Positions 49,566 to 60,413 of a DNA stretch of 64,000 nucleotides are shown here, piece after piece; the first letter of the stretch is position 1; each line of letters starts with the position of its first letter. The notes beneath the pieces are model-generated. The model saw nothing but the letters and a program-made list of their open reading frames with translations. It was not told where the DNA came from and did no database searches. Source of the stretch: Paralichthys olivaceus (taxonomy: Eukaryota; Chordata; Actinopteri; Pleuronectiformes; Paralichthyidae); NCBI RefSeq assembly GCF_024713975.1, contig NC_091102.1, positions 8,809,001-8,873,000 on the forward strand, given 5' to 3'. A program made the position numbers and the translations under genes.

Positions 49566-50878
49566 ATATAACTGATAGAGCATTTACAGGCCTTTAGTCT
49601 CATATGGAAATCAGACAGTTGGTGAGCAGCTGTTGAAGTTATTGTCACTGACTTTACTGTGGGGATTTTTAGAAGAGGGAATATTTTTATAGACTCAGTG
49701 AGATAATAGAGAATTTACCAATGGAAGGAATGTCTAAAGATAGAAATGCTTCATACAGACTGAATGAGAAAACCTAGTATTGGAAAGAACCTGTCCCCTA
49801 TTCTCTAAAGGTGGGGCAATGATGAGCCGGTTATTTATGAATCTAAAGGTTACAAACAGAAATATCGTCCAGGCCTCGGCATCTGAAACATAATTAATTG
49901 TCCATGTTCGTTTTTTTTATGAACAAATTTAACTGCCACCTATGAGTATGTGTTTGCAACGCTGCTTGTCTGTCATTACAGATTACTGTAAATTTAGTTC
50001 TGATGTGGATATAGAGACACTTTATGCGTCCATTTGTGAAGCTGCTGGATAAAACATTTCAGGTTACATTTTTGAATGACTGTTTCTCTTCATCTGACTG
50101 TAAGCGTCTGGCACTCACTGAAATAATGATTTAATACATTGAGCAATTGCAAGACAACCCTTGGAGACGCATGTACAGATTAAATCAGGATGATGCGCCA
50201 TAAAAGATTATAATGAGACTTTGGCAATAGGTAGAGCTGTTGCAACATGAAAACTTTGAGCGACCCAAATTCAGTGCTCAACCTGACTCAGCTGCAAGTT
50301 TTCCTCCTTGCAGAAATCTCTAATATTTCCAGATAGTTGTTATTGACCATGGGTATTCATGCAGATTATATATTTCTGTTGCACTTATGTGGCCTCTGAG
50401 TGTTTTCTAGTTATTTGATCACTTATTTGCACTTCACCTGAAACTTCTGGACTACTTGTAACAATGACCACCTCTTAAACAAGGTCATTTCTGCTTCTGC
50501 AAAGTCCGGTTTACGTGCAACACAAACACATGAAAACTGTAGCCCCGTGAGATCCGCCATCCAGGTTCAGGAGGGTTAGGGTTTGGATGGTCGACTAATA
50601 CAATGACGGTCAGGTTGCCTAGCATGTGAAGCAAACTTGGCACTCATGTGTGAACGCTGTTTAAGTGGATGAGGCCACATGCTCCTTTGTTCCAAATACA
50701 AAAGAGAGCCATTGATATTTTAATATTAATTTATTGTCGATGTTGAATTGCCCGAAAATTGATCAACTTACAAAGGCCCAACACTATGCACATGAAGAAT
50801 GCTGTGTAACAGGACACTGGTGTTTCTAATCAGCCACAACTAAGTTGAACATGAGGGAGTGGGAAACAAAGGGTTTAT

Positions 50879-50975
50879 TGTTGCCTCCGTCGAGGGGGTT
50901 GTTTTTTCCATGTTTGTCTGTCAGTTAAAGAAATATCTCAAAAACTAATAAGCGGAGTGGAAAGTTGGACTTTTG
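50879..50975 (+). repeat. Dispersed teleost repeat copy
   Basis: TTGCCTCCGTCGAGGGGGTT, GTTTGTCTGTCAG and CTCAAAAACTAATAAGCGGA follow the same order as the copies in chaf1b intron 12, at lower similarity. Confidence 0.5.
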
Positions 50976-51486
50976 TTCAAGACGGAACAAATGGAAACAG
51001 ATTTTTTTCTTCTTTTTCCTTTGTTCTGTCTTAATTCTTAAACGTGCTGTGCAATTTCATCCACATTTGTATGACGTCTGCAACTTCAAATGATCTTGCA
51101 AAATAATGTGATGAATGTAGGACATAAAGCATCTCAGTATACTTCCTAAACATGAACAAATGTCTTCAAATTTACTAACATACAAATGTAGAGGACAACA
51201 ATTTATTACAAAATATGGGTCCACATACTGTATATGTGTATACAACACCTTATTGAAATCAGCCTAACCTATTATATCAGCTGGTGTCCTAGAATGAATA
51301 GAAATATTTGTAATATTTCTTTGAGGTGTGGATGGCATGTGGCACAGCTTCTCACTGGATATTGCGTCTCATATGACTCTCACACAAGCAGCGTTGGTAC
51401 AAACAACACAGTTAGGTGACTGACATCACACAGGACAGAAAGGTGCTTTCCTGCACATAAGCCTCTATCACTCTTAAGCTTGTCCT

Positions 51487-51535
51487 TGAACAGCTCTGTG
51501 TGGTCTCCTACTTGGAGACCACACAGAGCTGTTCA
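51487..51535. repeat. Perfect 22-bp hairpin with 5-nt loop
   Basis: The left arm 51487-51508 (TGAACAGCTCTGTG then TGGTCTCC) is exactly complementary in reverse to the right arm 51514-51535. The loop is TACTT. It is isolated in intergenic DNA with no matching flanks. Confidence 0.95.
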
Positions 51536-53088
51536 CAGCTGTAACTCTGTACCTGACAATAATGATCTTAATCAATGGTTATCACCAACAGTAATCTCAC
51601 TCAGAGAAGAAGGTAAGGGTCAACAGGATCTTCACGTAAGCCTGTATCTCAATTTTCCTTCCTACATCCCCTATCTTTATCGTTTATCCTTGAATGCGTT
51701 CATGCAGTTTTGGGGTTCCGTGTCATCAGAGCAACAGTAGAACAATCATGAGCTTACATTCCTAGTTGGGGCAAAAGAAAAAAATAAGGTTTTTGATGTT
51801 TCATGTGGCAAAGGCTTGTATTGTAACAGCTGGTTTTATTGACTGTCTCATCTGAGAGAACCACGCGGTGATGACCACTGACATCAGAGAATAGCCAGCT
51901 GAAAATAACTAACCCACACCAAAGCCGTTTCCTGCTCGATTGTTTTCTGTTCGCTGCCAGCTGAGAAGAAAACTGCGGCAATGTGACCTAAATCCCATAA
52001 ACCTGAAGGAGATGCTAATGAGGGAACTGAACCACAGAAACAGACACCAATAATATATTAAACCTACTGCTAGTTAGTCAAAGGTCACATTTGATTTACA
52101 CTCAACACACACTGTTTGAGACATGATCCTGTTTTCTGAAACAATTGTACTACACCTGGAAACTGTTATTACCTCTATAAGCGTCACTATGATGATTCTC
52201 ATGATAACAATATATCAGCCTATAGAGCCCCTTCACAATGTTACACACTGGACCTTTAATTATAATGGATAAATCTTTCAACAAAGAAATCAGCATCACC
52301 ATTAAATGCATGATCCAAAGCACACAGTAACACAAAACACTTTAAGTGTTCAAAATTATAATTACTCCGGTCTTAACACCAGGATGTTGACCACCAAGTG
52401 AAACAGGAAGTTGCCACAGAATCTTTGCGAATCATGAGGCTTTTTGTAGATGAAGCCAAACAGGATATAGATAAGAGCTGAGAAATTAAATCAATTTAAC
52501 ACAATAAAACCTAATGTGAGTGTCATTTTTCCTATATAGGATTTTATTACAAAATATAATATTCATCATGATTTGTGACAAACGCTGACAGTTAGGGTTC
52601 CACTTCTAGATCCAAGGAGAATTGAGAATAAATGGAGCTGCATTACTTTTTACTAAGAATATATTTATAAACCTGGGTATAGGAGAAAAAAATGAAGTCA
52701 TTAGGATTTTATAGTGAAATCTTATTTAGCGTATTTATTAACTGCATGGGTGTAATACTGTTTTTACAGAGAAAAATCAGTGTATAGACAATGCACAAGA
52801 CATTTTGCTTAATTCTCGCGTGCATGTGCTGGGATGGAGTGAATGAATGTGAGTAATTCATTTGCAACACATTACAGTATTGTTGTCTGGGCATCTGAAG
52901 TGATAGGATGGAAACATAATTCCTACTTCCCGTCTTGGATGTGTAAACGACCTCAGAATACCTGCTGTCTTCCTGGCAGCGGTGCACCTCTGCCTGCTGC
53001 TGTCTTTTTGTATATGTACAGTCTATGGTCGCAACGAATACGCACCACGGTGGCGCAGGGCTTGCTGGGAAATGTAGTTTTTGATGAA

Positions 53089-53134
53089 TGGAAAATTCCA
53101 AGATAACCGTCCAGAGAAGCGAGTGGAAATTTAC
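53089..53134 (+). promoter_or_regulatory. Two tonicity-element-like sites upstream of slc5a3
   Basis: TGGAAAATTCC at 53089-53099 and TGGAAATTTAC at 53124-53134 both fit the TonE/ORE consensus TGGAAANNYNY bound by NFAT5. They are 35 bp apart and about 1.5 kb upstream of the probable slc5a3 first exon. Mammalian SLC5A3 is known to be induced through dispersed TonEs; function here is inferred. Confidence 0.4.
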
Positions 53135-54479
53135 TCTGTCTCCCCCCCCTGTAATATGCAGAGACGTGTCTGCCTTGCAGGATGTTTTGTTGGAAGTCAA
53201 CCATGTTATTCTCATCTGACTGCAGAGTCAGCTGACAGTCTTTATGTCATTGTAAGGTTGTCACTATTATAACTATTCTATTATATACAACAATATAATG
53301 TGTTATTGTTGTGTCAAGTGAATGATATGGCATGTTATTTATGTTTATGTTTATTATCATTATTATTGGTAGTAGTGGCATGACAGTACTACAAATGGAC
53401 CTGAAGGCTTCTATTGATAAGACTAAAACATGCAGACACACACATTTGGATGAAATTACCAGTAAAATAAATTAAATAGCTGCTGCAATATCTTTCATTA
53501 AACATTGCACAACACATGCACATGCAGAAATATTTAGGTGGGGGGTCTCAACGTGTTGCATGTATATTCACTTCATTTACATGCATTTCAGGGACCCATT
53601 CTGTATGTTTTTCCCCATAATGATTGGGGTTGGGAGCATTTACACCTATATTTAGTTGAAAATGATTATTACAACTATTATTATTAATAGAGAGTGACCT
53701 AGTTAACCCTTAGAAAGAGCATTACCTCATACAATCATGCCACAATACTTGCAGTGTGGTGGTTAGTTTCTTCACGTTGTTTGAAATCTTGGAGTCTAAA
53801 ATGACAAGCATTTCCTCTCAATCACTACCTCAGTGTTTTCCAGCAAAAAACTCCATCTGTGCAAGATCACTCTGCAAAACGAAAACATGTGTTGTTGCAA
53901 AAGTTAAGTTTGCATAACTTAAGCATCTCTTATGGGCATTATTATTATTGGCATGTGGTATGAAATTCCATTGAAGTGAGAGAAAGCAAACTTTTAAAAA
54001 TCCTTAACTATTCAGAGTGGCATTGGGCTCTTATAGGAAGGTTCTAGATTCTTCCAGTTTAGAAGCTTGATCCTATGAAAGCTGATTAAGAAGTTACAGT
54101 CTAATCAGTCTCTTTCTGGAAGTTTCTAGGATTTGCATGATTCCAGCAATGGTTTTAACAGACTCAATGATATGTATGTGTGGTTGCATGCAAATATGAA
54201 GAATGGGTTTTGTGTTTGATGCTGTAAAGGCTCAAAGTTCTCGAACAACCCTTCGGTTAATCATTAATATCTATATGTAAAGATCATGTGCAGTGTCAGT
54301 GAAATGTAAAATGTGCAGAGATGCTGTTATTAAGTTACAATCCATTTACTGCAATTTAAAAGTGTAATTTCTTTGTTAGTTTTAAAAACAGTGCTCTCTC
54401 TCAGTTTAAACGAGGCTGGTTTCCTCTTTTTAACGCGGTTACTTAAAATACACATGTTGTAAGTATCCTGTAGTTAATA

Positions 54480-54881
54480 TAAGCACGGGTCAGAGTGTCA
54501 GTCCGGGATAAATAGCAGGGCTGAGCTGTGGTAGGTGTTTTTCTGCACACAAACACGTCACGGGTGGGCTCCGCGTGTGGGGCGTGGGACTGAAGTGGCG
54601 CCTATAAGGAGCGAGGGAGGCAGCCGCCGATAGACGGATCCAGAGGAGAGACACGGAGGAAGACACGGAGCTGCCGCCGGCTCATCAACACACACACACA
54701 CACACTGACCGGGAGCAGTGAGACAACCCGAGTAGTGTAAGGGGCCGGACGGGAGCTCAAGGAGAACAAAGCCCACTTCTCATTCGCCTTCTCCGGCTTC
54801 TTCTTCTTCCTCATCTCCGCTGCGGGGCGTGGAGCGGAGCGCTTAGCATCTGTGACGCCGCTGCTAATGTGAGCCAGCAAG
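54480..54881 (+). promoter_or_regulatory. slc5a3: slc5a3 promoter and non-coding exon 1
   Basis: A G/C-rich stretch has a GATAAATAG at about 54507 and a CTATAAGG at 54602 as TATA candidates, with GGGGCGTGGG and GGGTGGG GC-type boxes. The exon ends at a donor CAGCAAG/GTACACG (54881). It contains an (AC)n run at 54688-54706 and a start-stop upstream ATG-TGA at 54867-54872. It splices to an acceptor at 57985. Confidence 0.65.
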
Positions 54882-55589
54882 GTACACGTTTTCACGGGGG
54901 TTTGTTTGCGATAGAAACACCTGACCCGGTAACTCGGTGAGTGTGTGGTGACCACCTGAGCTTTTATTATCTATTAAAAAACAATGGTGATATTTGATAT
55001 TTGTGAGCGTCACACCGTGCGCAGCCCGTTTTCTGTTCGGACAGTTTAAGTGTCATTGATCGTCACCTGAATGTCTGCATCTTCACACGGGGACAAAAAG
55101 CGTCACAACACCTGGGCGAACATCACGCACCGCACTCTCCGGTTGTTTTGTATGAAACCGTGTGTTTAACGCATTTAACGCATTCAGCACCTTGAAGGTT
55201 TGTGGCTCCGGATGAATGAGCGGCTGTTCTGGAAGTTTCCGTCAGGCCAGATTGGTGAGTGTGTGGACACTACGTGCCCGGCTGTGGTGTCGCATCTCCG
55301 GTTTTGTTTTCACAGAGGCAGCCTCAAGCTGTCAGCCACCGCTGCCCTTTTTTAATTAAAGCGTCATCTTATTATTATTCTATAGCACATTTATTCTATC
55401 GTGCCACTGCTCCATCATGGCGTCAGCTGGCATCACCTGCGACCTGGAGTCAGTGGCGCAGCTAAGGTTTTTCTAAATCGGGATGGGGCACAATTTACTC
55501 ATGGGGGGGCCAATTATTTGTCGGACATGCACAATTCCTGATTTAGTAAGGTGCATATTTATAAGGTGGCTGAGAGAGCTCAGCGCATT

Positions 55590-55730
55590 GCAAATTAAGA
55601 ATAAACGCATGCACATTGAACAAAATACATGCAGATTAAGAAAAACACATGCACATAGAAATATATGTGCAAAGTAAGAAAATACATGCACAGTTAAGTG
55701 CAAATTAAGAAAACAATTCGACTACACGTG
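55590..55730 (+). repeat. Degenerate short tandem repeat
   Basis: Units related to CATGCACATAGAAATATA and TGCAAATTAAGAAAA recur about every 20 bp for some 140 bp. Confidence 0.6.
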
Positions 55731-55789
55731 TGCTGCAAAAAGACACAACACGTGCACATATAGAAACACTCTGCAAATTGTGAGGACGA

Positions 55790-55968
55790 CAACTTAAATG
55801 TTTCCAGGGGACCCAAAAAAGTCATGAATCTGGCTGTAGTTCAATGCTTTGTGACGTTCCATCACCACTGATGAATAGCATCTGCTTTGTTAGCAACGCA
55901 ACAAAGCATTGAACTACAGTCAGGTCCATCACTCTTTTGGGTCCCCTGGAAACATTTCCTGTTGCTGT
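55790..55968. repeat. Imperfect foldback (inverted repeat), arms about 72 bp
   Basis: The left arm (55790-55860: AAATGTTTCCAGGGGACCC ... GTAGTTCAATGCTTTGT) is the approximate reverse complement of the right arm (55892-55968), with a loop of about 30 bp. Identity is roughly 85% by eye. It resembles a foldback MITE; no target duplication was identified. Confidence 0.75.
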
Positions 55969-57985
55969 TTTTCACAGAAAACGAGCAAGAGAAGTACAGC
56001 AGTAGATGGTGGTAATGCACATTGACGTTGGCTGCCGCTCGTAAATAAACCGAACAAAGAAGAAGAAACTCTCTAATGGGATTTTCATACCTGAAAGTTA
56101 GGACAATGGTGCGAACCAAGATTCATGTCTGTGTTACATTGTTAACATTTGATCCAATTCGTTTTTTCACATTGCAATTTAGAGAGTGGACAAAATAGTT
56201 TTGTATGGTATGTGTTTGTCACCATCACCTATGTGGGCTGCGTCTACCTACACATGACATTGATTGGTTTGTAGATGTGTCTCATGTCGGTCTGTTGTCA
56301 ATTTGACCTTTATATTTTATACTTGAAACTTTTTTTTAAATGAAGTGCATTTTCATAAAGCGACTAAACCGGTTCATGTTGGTAATTTCGTTGCCACTGT
56401 GATATTATTATAGTATTACCTTTCATCTGAAGTTGGTGAACTTAAATAAGGGTTCAGTTATTAACTTCATGGGACTCTGTCTTACTCCTTTGTTTTCCTC
56501 TGCTTCATGGGTATCACTGTTTTTTTTGCCTCAGCGTTTGTTTTGGCATTTGAATACCTGCAACTAATGCTCATGCGACACTTTCTTAAGGTAGAGCTCC
56601 AGTTTCACCAGCTTCTGTTGCAGGAAGGGCTAGAATAAAAAAAAATAGGCCTGTTGATTTAATTTATTTTAATGGTGCAATTATTCGAATCAGCTTGGGC
56701 TAAAGTCGGTGTCTCTCACCATATTATTTTGGCAGCAGTGTGGGAAAGCGCTCTTTAGGTACATGCTGGCATAGGAGATGGTAGTGATTACGTTTAAATC
56801 CCTCAATATATAACTTACCAAATAAAATTATATTATTCTATTGGATGACATTTTCATGCTGTATTTTCAGAGCCAGGGAATCTTGGCCAGTATGTATGAA
56901 CACACAGAGTTGTGGACGTTGATGAAGAGATGGTAAAACTGAAAACAAAGACTCCTTTTATAGAGAAAGATGGTCATGTATAAAGCCTGGTTGTGAAGAT
57001 GGAAGGAGTGGAGTTATTTGCTGCCACGCATGGCAGACTTAAACCTCAAGAGAAGCCAGACATCCAAGTGTGTGCGCGTGTGTGTATCATTAACAAAAAC
57101 CAGATGTGCTCACACATCTACATATATTTCATCAGTTACTGACAAAGAGACACACATTTGATCCATCTCTTTTATCTCCAAGTATCTGTTTCATTTGAAT
57201 TACACAGCAGATGTTAAATATGGAGCATACAGCTAAATGCAAGGTAGTGTTTTCCTTTCCAGCCAGAGGACACTGGGCTTTTCTTAATTTCCAAGCAATA
57301 TCAAAGTCTATATTTGTTAGCATCAATGTAACTGAATTAGCTGTGTGTATGACGGATGATATTGCAAAATTTTAATTTGTCTTGGGAATTCTGTGGGTTT
57401 GGCTAATGTCCTGTTGGCATGTGGTTCCCTCTGTTCTGTATTTCTTCATGGCCTGAAAACCATAAAATGAAATGAAATCACGTGCCAGCTCAGATTGGCC
57501 ATTTCCCCCCCCAAAAAATGCTTGAGACTATACAGGCGTGTTTTGTAGTTTTGCAAGATTTTCAAAATGTTAGTAGTGAGACCACTTGTTGAGCAATGTA
57601 GGGAATGCATGGTCCTTTGGATAGATGCTGTTCATCCTTGCCTTTTTCTTTCTTACATGACGATATGCTTTCTTTGAAGTTTATACAGTGGCACAGTTCT
57701 TTTGTGTTTTAAAAATACTTACTAACAGAATCCCAGGCAGGCTAAACCCAAAGACTAGAACAAATATTGCAGTTGCAAAACCAACTTTTTTGATTAGCAT
57801 CAGCAAAAATAATCTGTGTTTGGTTTATAAAGTGATAATTCTGATAATTTATGTTATGGATTGTGACACGATGTTTGAGTCCAATAACTCCTGTTTTCAG
57901 AGGGTTGTTGTGACCTTGTTGGCTGTTTTCCCTCTCAAATCAAGGCTCTAATGAGGTGTTTTTCTTTGTCTTTGCTGTCTTGCAG

Positions 57986-58277
57986 GAATGTTAAGTCTAG
58001 GCTTTTCTAGACCAGAGGCCTACAACATCCTCCTCTAAATCTAGAACGACCTCAGTGCCGGTGGATAACCCCATCCGAAGCACACCTAGTGAATTTGAAC
58101 TGACAGTGGATACGACAGTCTCCATCCAGACAGCAAACCAAAGCAGAGCATTTCCATTGCTCCATTTTTATTATTCAAACCCATAACTTTGATTATTTAT
58201 ATTCCTTTTTGTAAGGATTCCATTAGCTGTGAACTGTACTTCCTTAACGTATATATTTTTGAAAGTAATCTATAAAA
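57986..58277 (+). other. slc5a3: slc5a3 5'UTR part of exon 2, with uORF
   Basis: The exon starts after TTGCAG. An upstream ORF of 16 codons begins at 57988 (M-L-S-L-G-F...) and stops at 58038. The leader then runs to the main ATG at 58278. Confidence 0.6.
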
Positions 58278-60413
58278 ATGAGTCCTGGAATGGAAGCAGC
58301 GGACATTGCTGTGGTAGCACTGTATTTTGTCCTGGTGATGGTCATCGGGTTTTTTGCCATGTGGAAAGCAAATCGCAACACAGTGAGTGGCTACTTCCTG
58401 GCTGGACGCTCCATGACATGGATAGTGATAGGTGCATCGCTCTTTGTGAGTAACATTGGCAGTGAACACTTCATAGGACTGGCTGGATCAGGAGCAGCAA
58501 GTGGCTTTGCTGTTGGAGCATGGGAATTTAATGCACTTCTACTTCTGCAGCTGCTTGGCTGGGTGTTCATCCCTGTGTACATCCACTCAGGAGTCTACAC
58601 CATGCCCCAGTACCTGTCGAAACGCTATGGTGGCAACAGGCTAAAGATTTACTTTGCTTTCTTGTCTATTATGCTGTACATTTTTACCAGGCTGTCTGTG
58701 GACCTGTATGCTGGAGCTCTTTTCATTCAGGAGTCCCTGGGGTGGAACCTTTACCTGTCTATAGTCCTGCTCATCAGTATGACAGCATTACTCACTGTCA
58801 CTGGGGGACTGGTGGCAGTACTGTACACGGACGTCCTTCAGGCAGTGTTGATGATAGGTGGAGCCTTAACCTTAACCATCATCAGCCTAATGAAAGTGGG
58901 TGGGCTTGAGGGTGTCAGAACTAAGTACATGCAAGCAGTTCCCAATGTTACTGCTATATTAGCTACTGGAAACTTCACGTATTCTCCTTCCTGTCGCATT
59001 GAGCCTAAACCAAACTCGCTATACATACTTCGAGGTCCTCTGGACGAAGATATCCCTTGGCCAGGCTTCATTCTTGGCCAGACCCCTGCATCTATATGGT
59101 ACTGGTGTGCAGACCAGGTCATTGTGCAGAGAGTACTAGCAGCAAAGAACATTGCTCATGCAAAGTGCTCCACACTCATGGCTGGATTTCTCAAGATTCT
59201 GCCCATGTTTGTTATAGTCATTCCAGGAATGATCTCCCGTATCCTATTTGCAGATGAGATTGCTTGCATCGGGCCAGAGCACTGCATGGCTGTGTGTGGT
59301 TCTCAGGCTGGCTGCTCTAACATTGCGTATCCACGCCTGGTCATGGCTGTGATGCCTGTGGGACTCAGGGGTCTGATGATGGCGGTCATGATCGCCGCCC
59401 TGATGAGTGATCTTGACTCAATCTTCAACAGTGCAAGCACCATCTTCACCCTGGACATTTACCAAACTGTTCGGAAGAAGGCTGCACAGCGCGAGCTGCT
59501 GATTGTTGGCCACATGTTTATTGTGTTCATGGTGGCCATCAGCATTGCTTGGGTCCCTGTTATTATTGAAATGCAAGGTGGACAGACATATCTGTACATC
59601 CAAGAAGTTGCTGGCTACCTGACTCCACCAATTGCTGCCCTCTTCCTGCTTGGTGTGTTCTGGAAACGTTGTAATGAGACAGGTGCATTCTGTGGGGGCA
59701 TGACAGGCTTTACACTAGGTACCACACGGCTGATTTTAGCTTTTATCTACCGCCAGCCTCGCTGTGACCAGCCAGATGATAGGCCTGCCTTCATCATCCA
59801 CATTCACTACATGTATTTTGCGGCTGGGCTGTTCTGGATTTCAGGGCTTGTCGCGGTGGTGGTCAGCCTCTGTACCTCCCCACCAGATGAGGAGCGGGTT
59901 CGCACCACCACAGTCTGGGGGCTCCGCAATGTTGAAAAGGTTCCTGCAAAGGACCGAGAGGAAATGTACACGCTGACTGATCAGGGCCATCATGATGTTG
60001 ATGGAAACCTTCTCAAAGAACTGCCCCCAGATGTCAGAAAGGAGAGGTGTTTAGATGGGGCGAATGTTAAACTCCTTGTCCCATCCACTGACCATGACCC
60101 AGCAACACCTAGTACAGAAACCTCCCCTGCAACCACCCCTGCAGAACGATTTGGTAATAGCAGGATGGAGATGATCAGAGCAGAGGACGGCTGCCATGGG
60201 AATGGGGAGCGTAGCAGGTGTACGCGTTTCCTTGACTGGATTTTTCCAAATAAGGATGTGGCACAGAGTGCTCAGCCAAAAGTGTCGCAGGAAGATGCAG
60301 TACTCATTGCACAGATGCTGTACGAGTCCCCTAGAGTCAAGCTTCTCCTCAACATGGGTCTTGTATGCGTCTGTTCTGTGGGTATCTTCATGTTTGTTTA
60401 TTTTTCACTCTAG
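58278..60413 (+). CDS. slc5a3: Sodium/myo-inositol cotransporter 1 (SMIT1)
   Basis: A single uninterrupted coding exon of 711 aa (human 718), as in mammals where the whole SLC5A3 coding region is intronless. It imports myo-inositol with Na+ at the plasma membrane, an osmolyte system of kidney and brain. Seen: an SSS-family start (about residues 8-29 as TM1), YFLAGRSMTW (39-48), SNIGSEHFIGLAGSGAASG (58-76), sequons at N223 and N232 in an extracellular loop, WPGFILGQTPASIWYWCADQ (261-280) and SDLDSIFNSASTIFT, which holds the conserved Na+-site region. A long hydrophilic segment (about 540-690) precedes a last membrane span ending FVYFSL. The ATG has A at -3. A second Met at residue 5 is possible. 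Identification is secure; whether it is the a or b teleost copy is not decided. Confidence 0.98.
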   Translation: MSPGMEAADIAVVALYFVLVMVIGFFAMWKANRNTVSGYFLAGRSMTWIVIGASLFVSNIGSEHFIGLAGSGAASGFAVGAWEFNALLLLQLLGWVFIPVYIHSGVYTMPQYLSKRYGGNRLKIYFAFLSIMLYIFTRLSVDLYAGALFIQESLGWNLYLSIVLLISMTALLTVTGGLVAVLYTDVLQAVLMIGGALTLTIISLMKVGGLEGVRTKYMQAVPNVTAILATGNFTYSPSCRIEPKPNSLYILRGPLDEDIPWPGFILGQTPASIWYWCADQVIVQRVLAAKNIAHAKCSTLMAGFLKILPMFVIVIPGMISRILFADEIACIGPEHCMAVCGSQAGCSNIAYPRLVMAVMPVGLRGLMMAVMIAALMSDLDSIFNSASTIFTLDIYQTVRKKAAQRELLIVGHMFIVFMVAISIAWVPVIIEMQGGQTYLYIQEVAGYLTPPIAALFLLGVFWKRCNETGAFCGGMTGFTLGTTRLILAFIYRQPRCDQPDDRPAFIIHIHYMYFAAGLFWISGLVAVVVSLCTSPPDEERVRTTTVWGLRNVEKVPAKDREEMYTLTDQGHHDVDGNLLKELPPDVRKERCLDGANVKLLVPSTDHDPATPSTETSPATTPAERFGNSRMEMIRAEDGCHGNGERSRCTRFLDWIFPNKDVAQSAQPKVSQEDAVLIAQMLYESPRVKLLLNMGLVCVCSVGIFMFVYFSL

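Larger units (their letters stand above)
49566..54480. other. Intergenic DNA upstream of slc5a3
   Basis: No protein-coding gene seen. It contains a repeat copy at 50879-50975, a perfect hairpin at 51487-51535, tonicity-element-like strings at 53089 and 53124, and a repeat-like patch (TGTACAGTCTATGGTC, GGGAAATGTAGTTTTT) at about 53010-53080. Confidence 0.5.
54882..57985 (+). other. slc5a3: slc5a3 5'UTR intron
   Basis: This 3.1-kb intron runs from GTACACG to TTGCTGTCTTGCAG. It contains a degenerate 20-bp-period repeat (55590-55730) and an imperfect inverted repeat (55790-55968). No coding exon was recognised in it. Mammalian SLC5A3 shares its first exon with MRPS6, but no mrps6 coding sequence is seen here. 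Confidence 0.6.

Noticed and set aside
52709..53215. 168-aa minus-strand ORF upstream of slc5a3
   Set aside because: It spans repeat-like DNA (TACAGTCTATGG, GGAAATGTAG) and has no recognisable domain; no adjoining exons.
54602..54955. Minus-strand 117-aa ORF opposite slc5a3 exon 1
   Set aside because: G/C-rich promoter shadow that includes the AC run; no splice or protein support.
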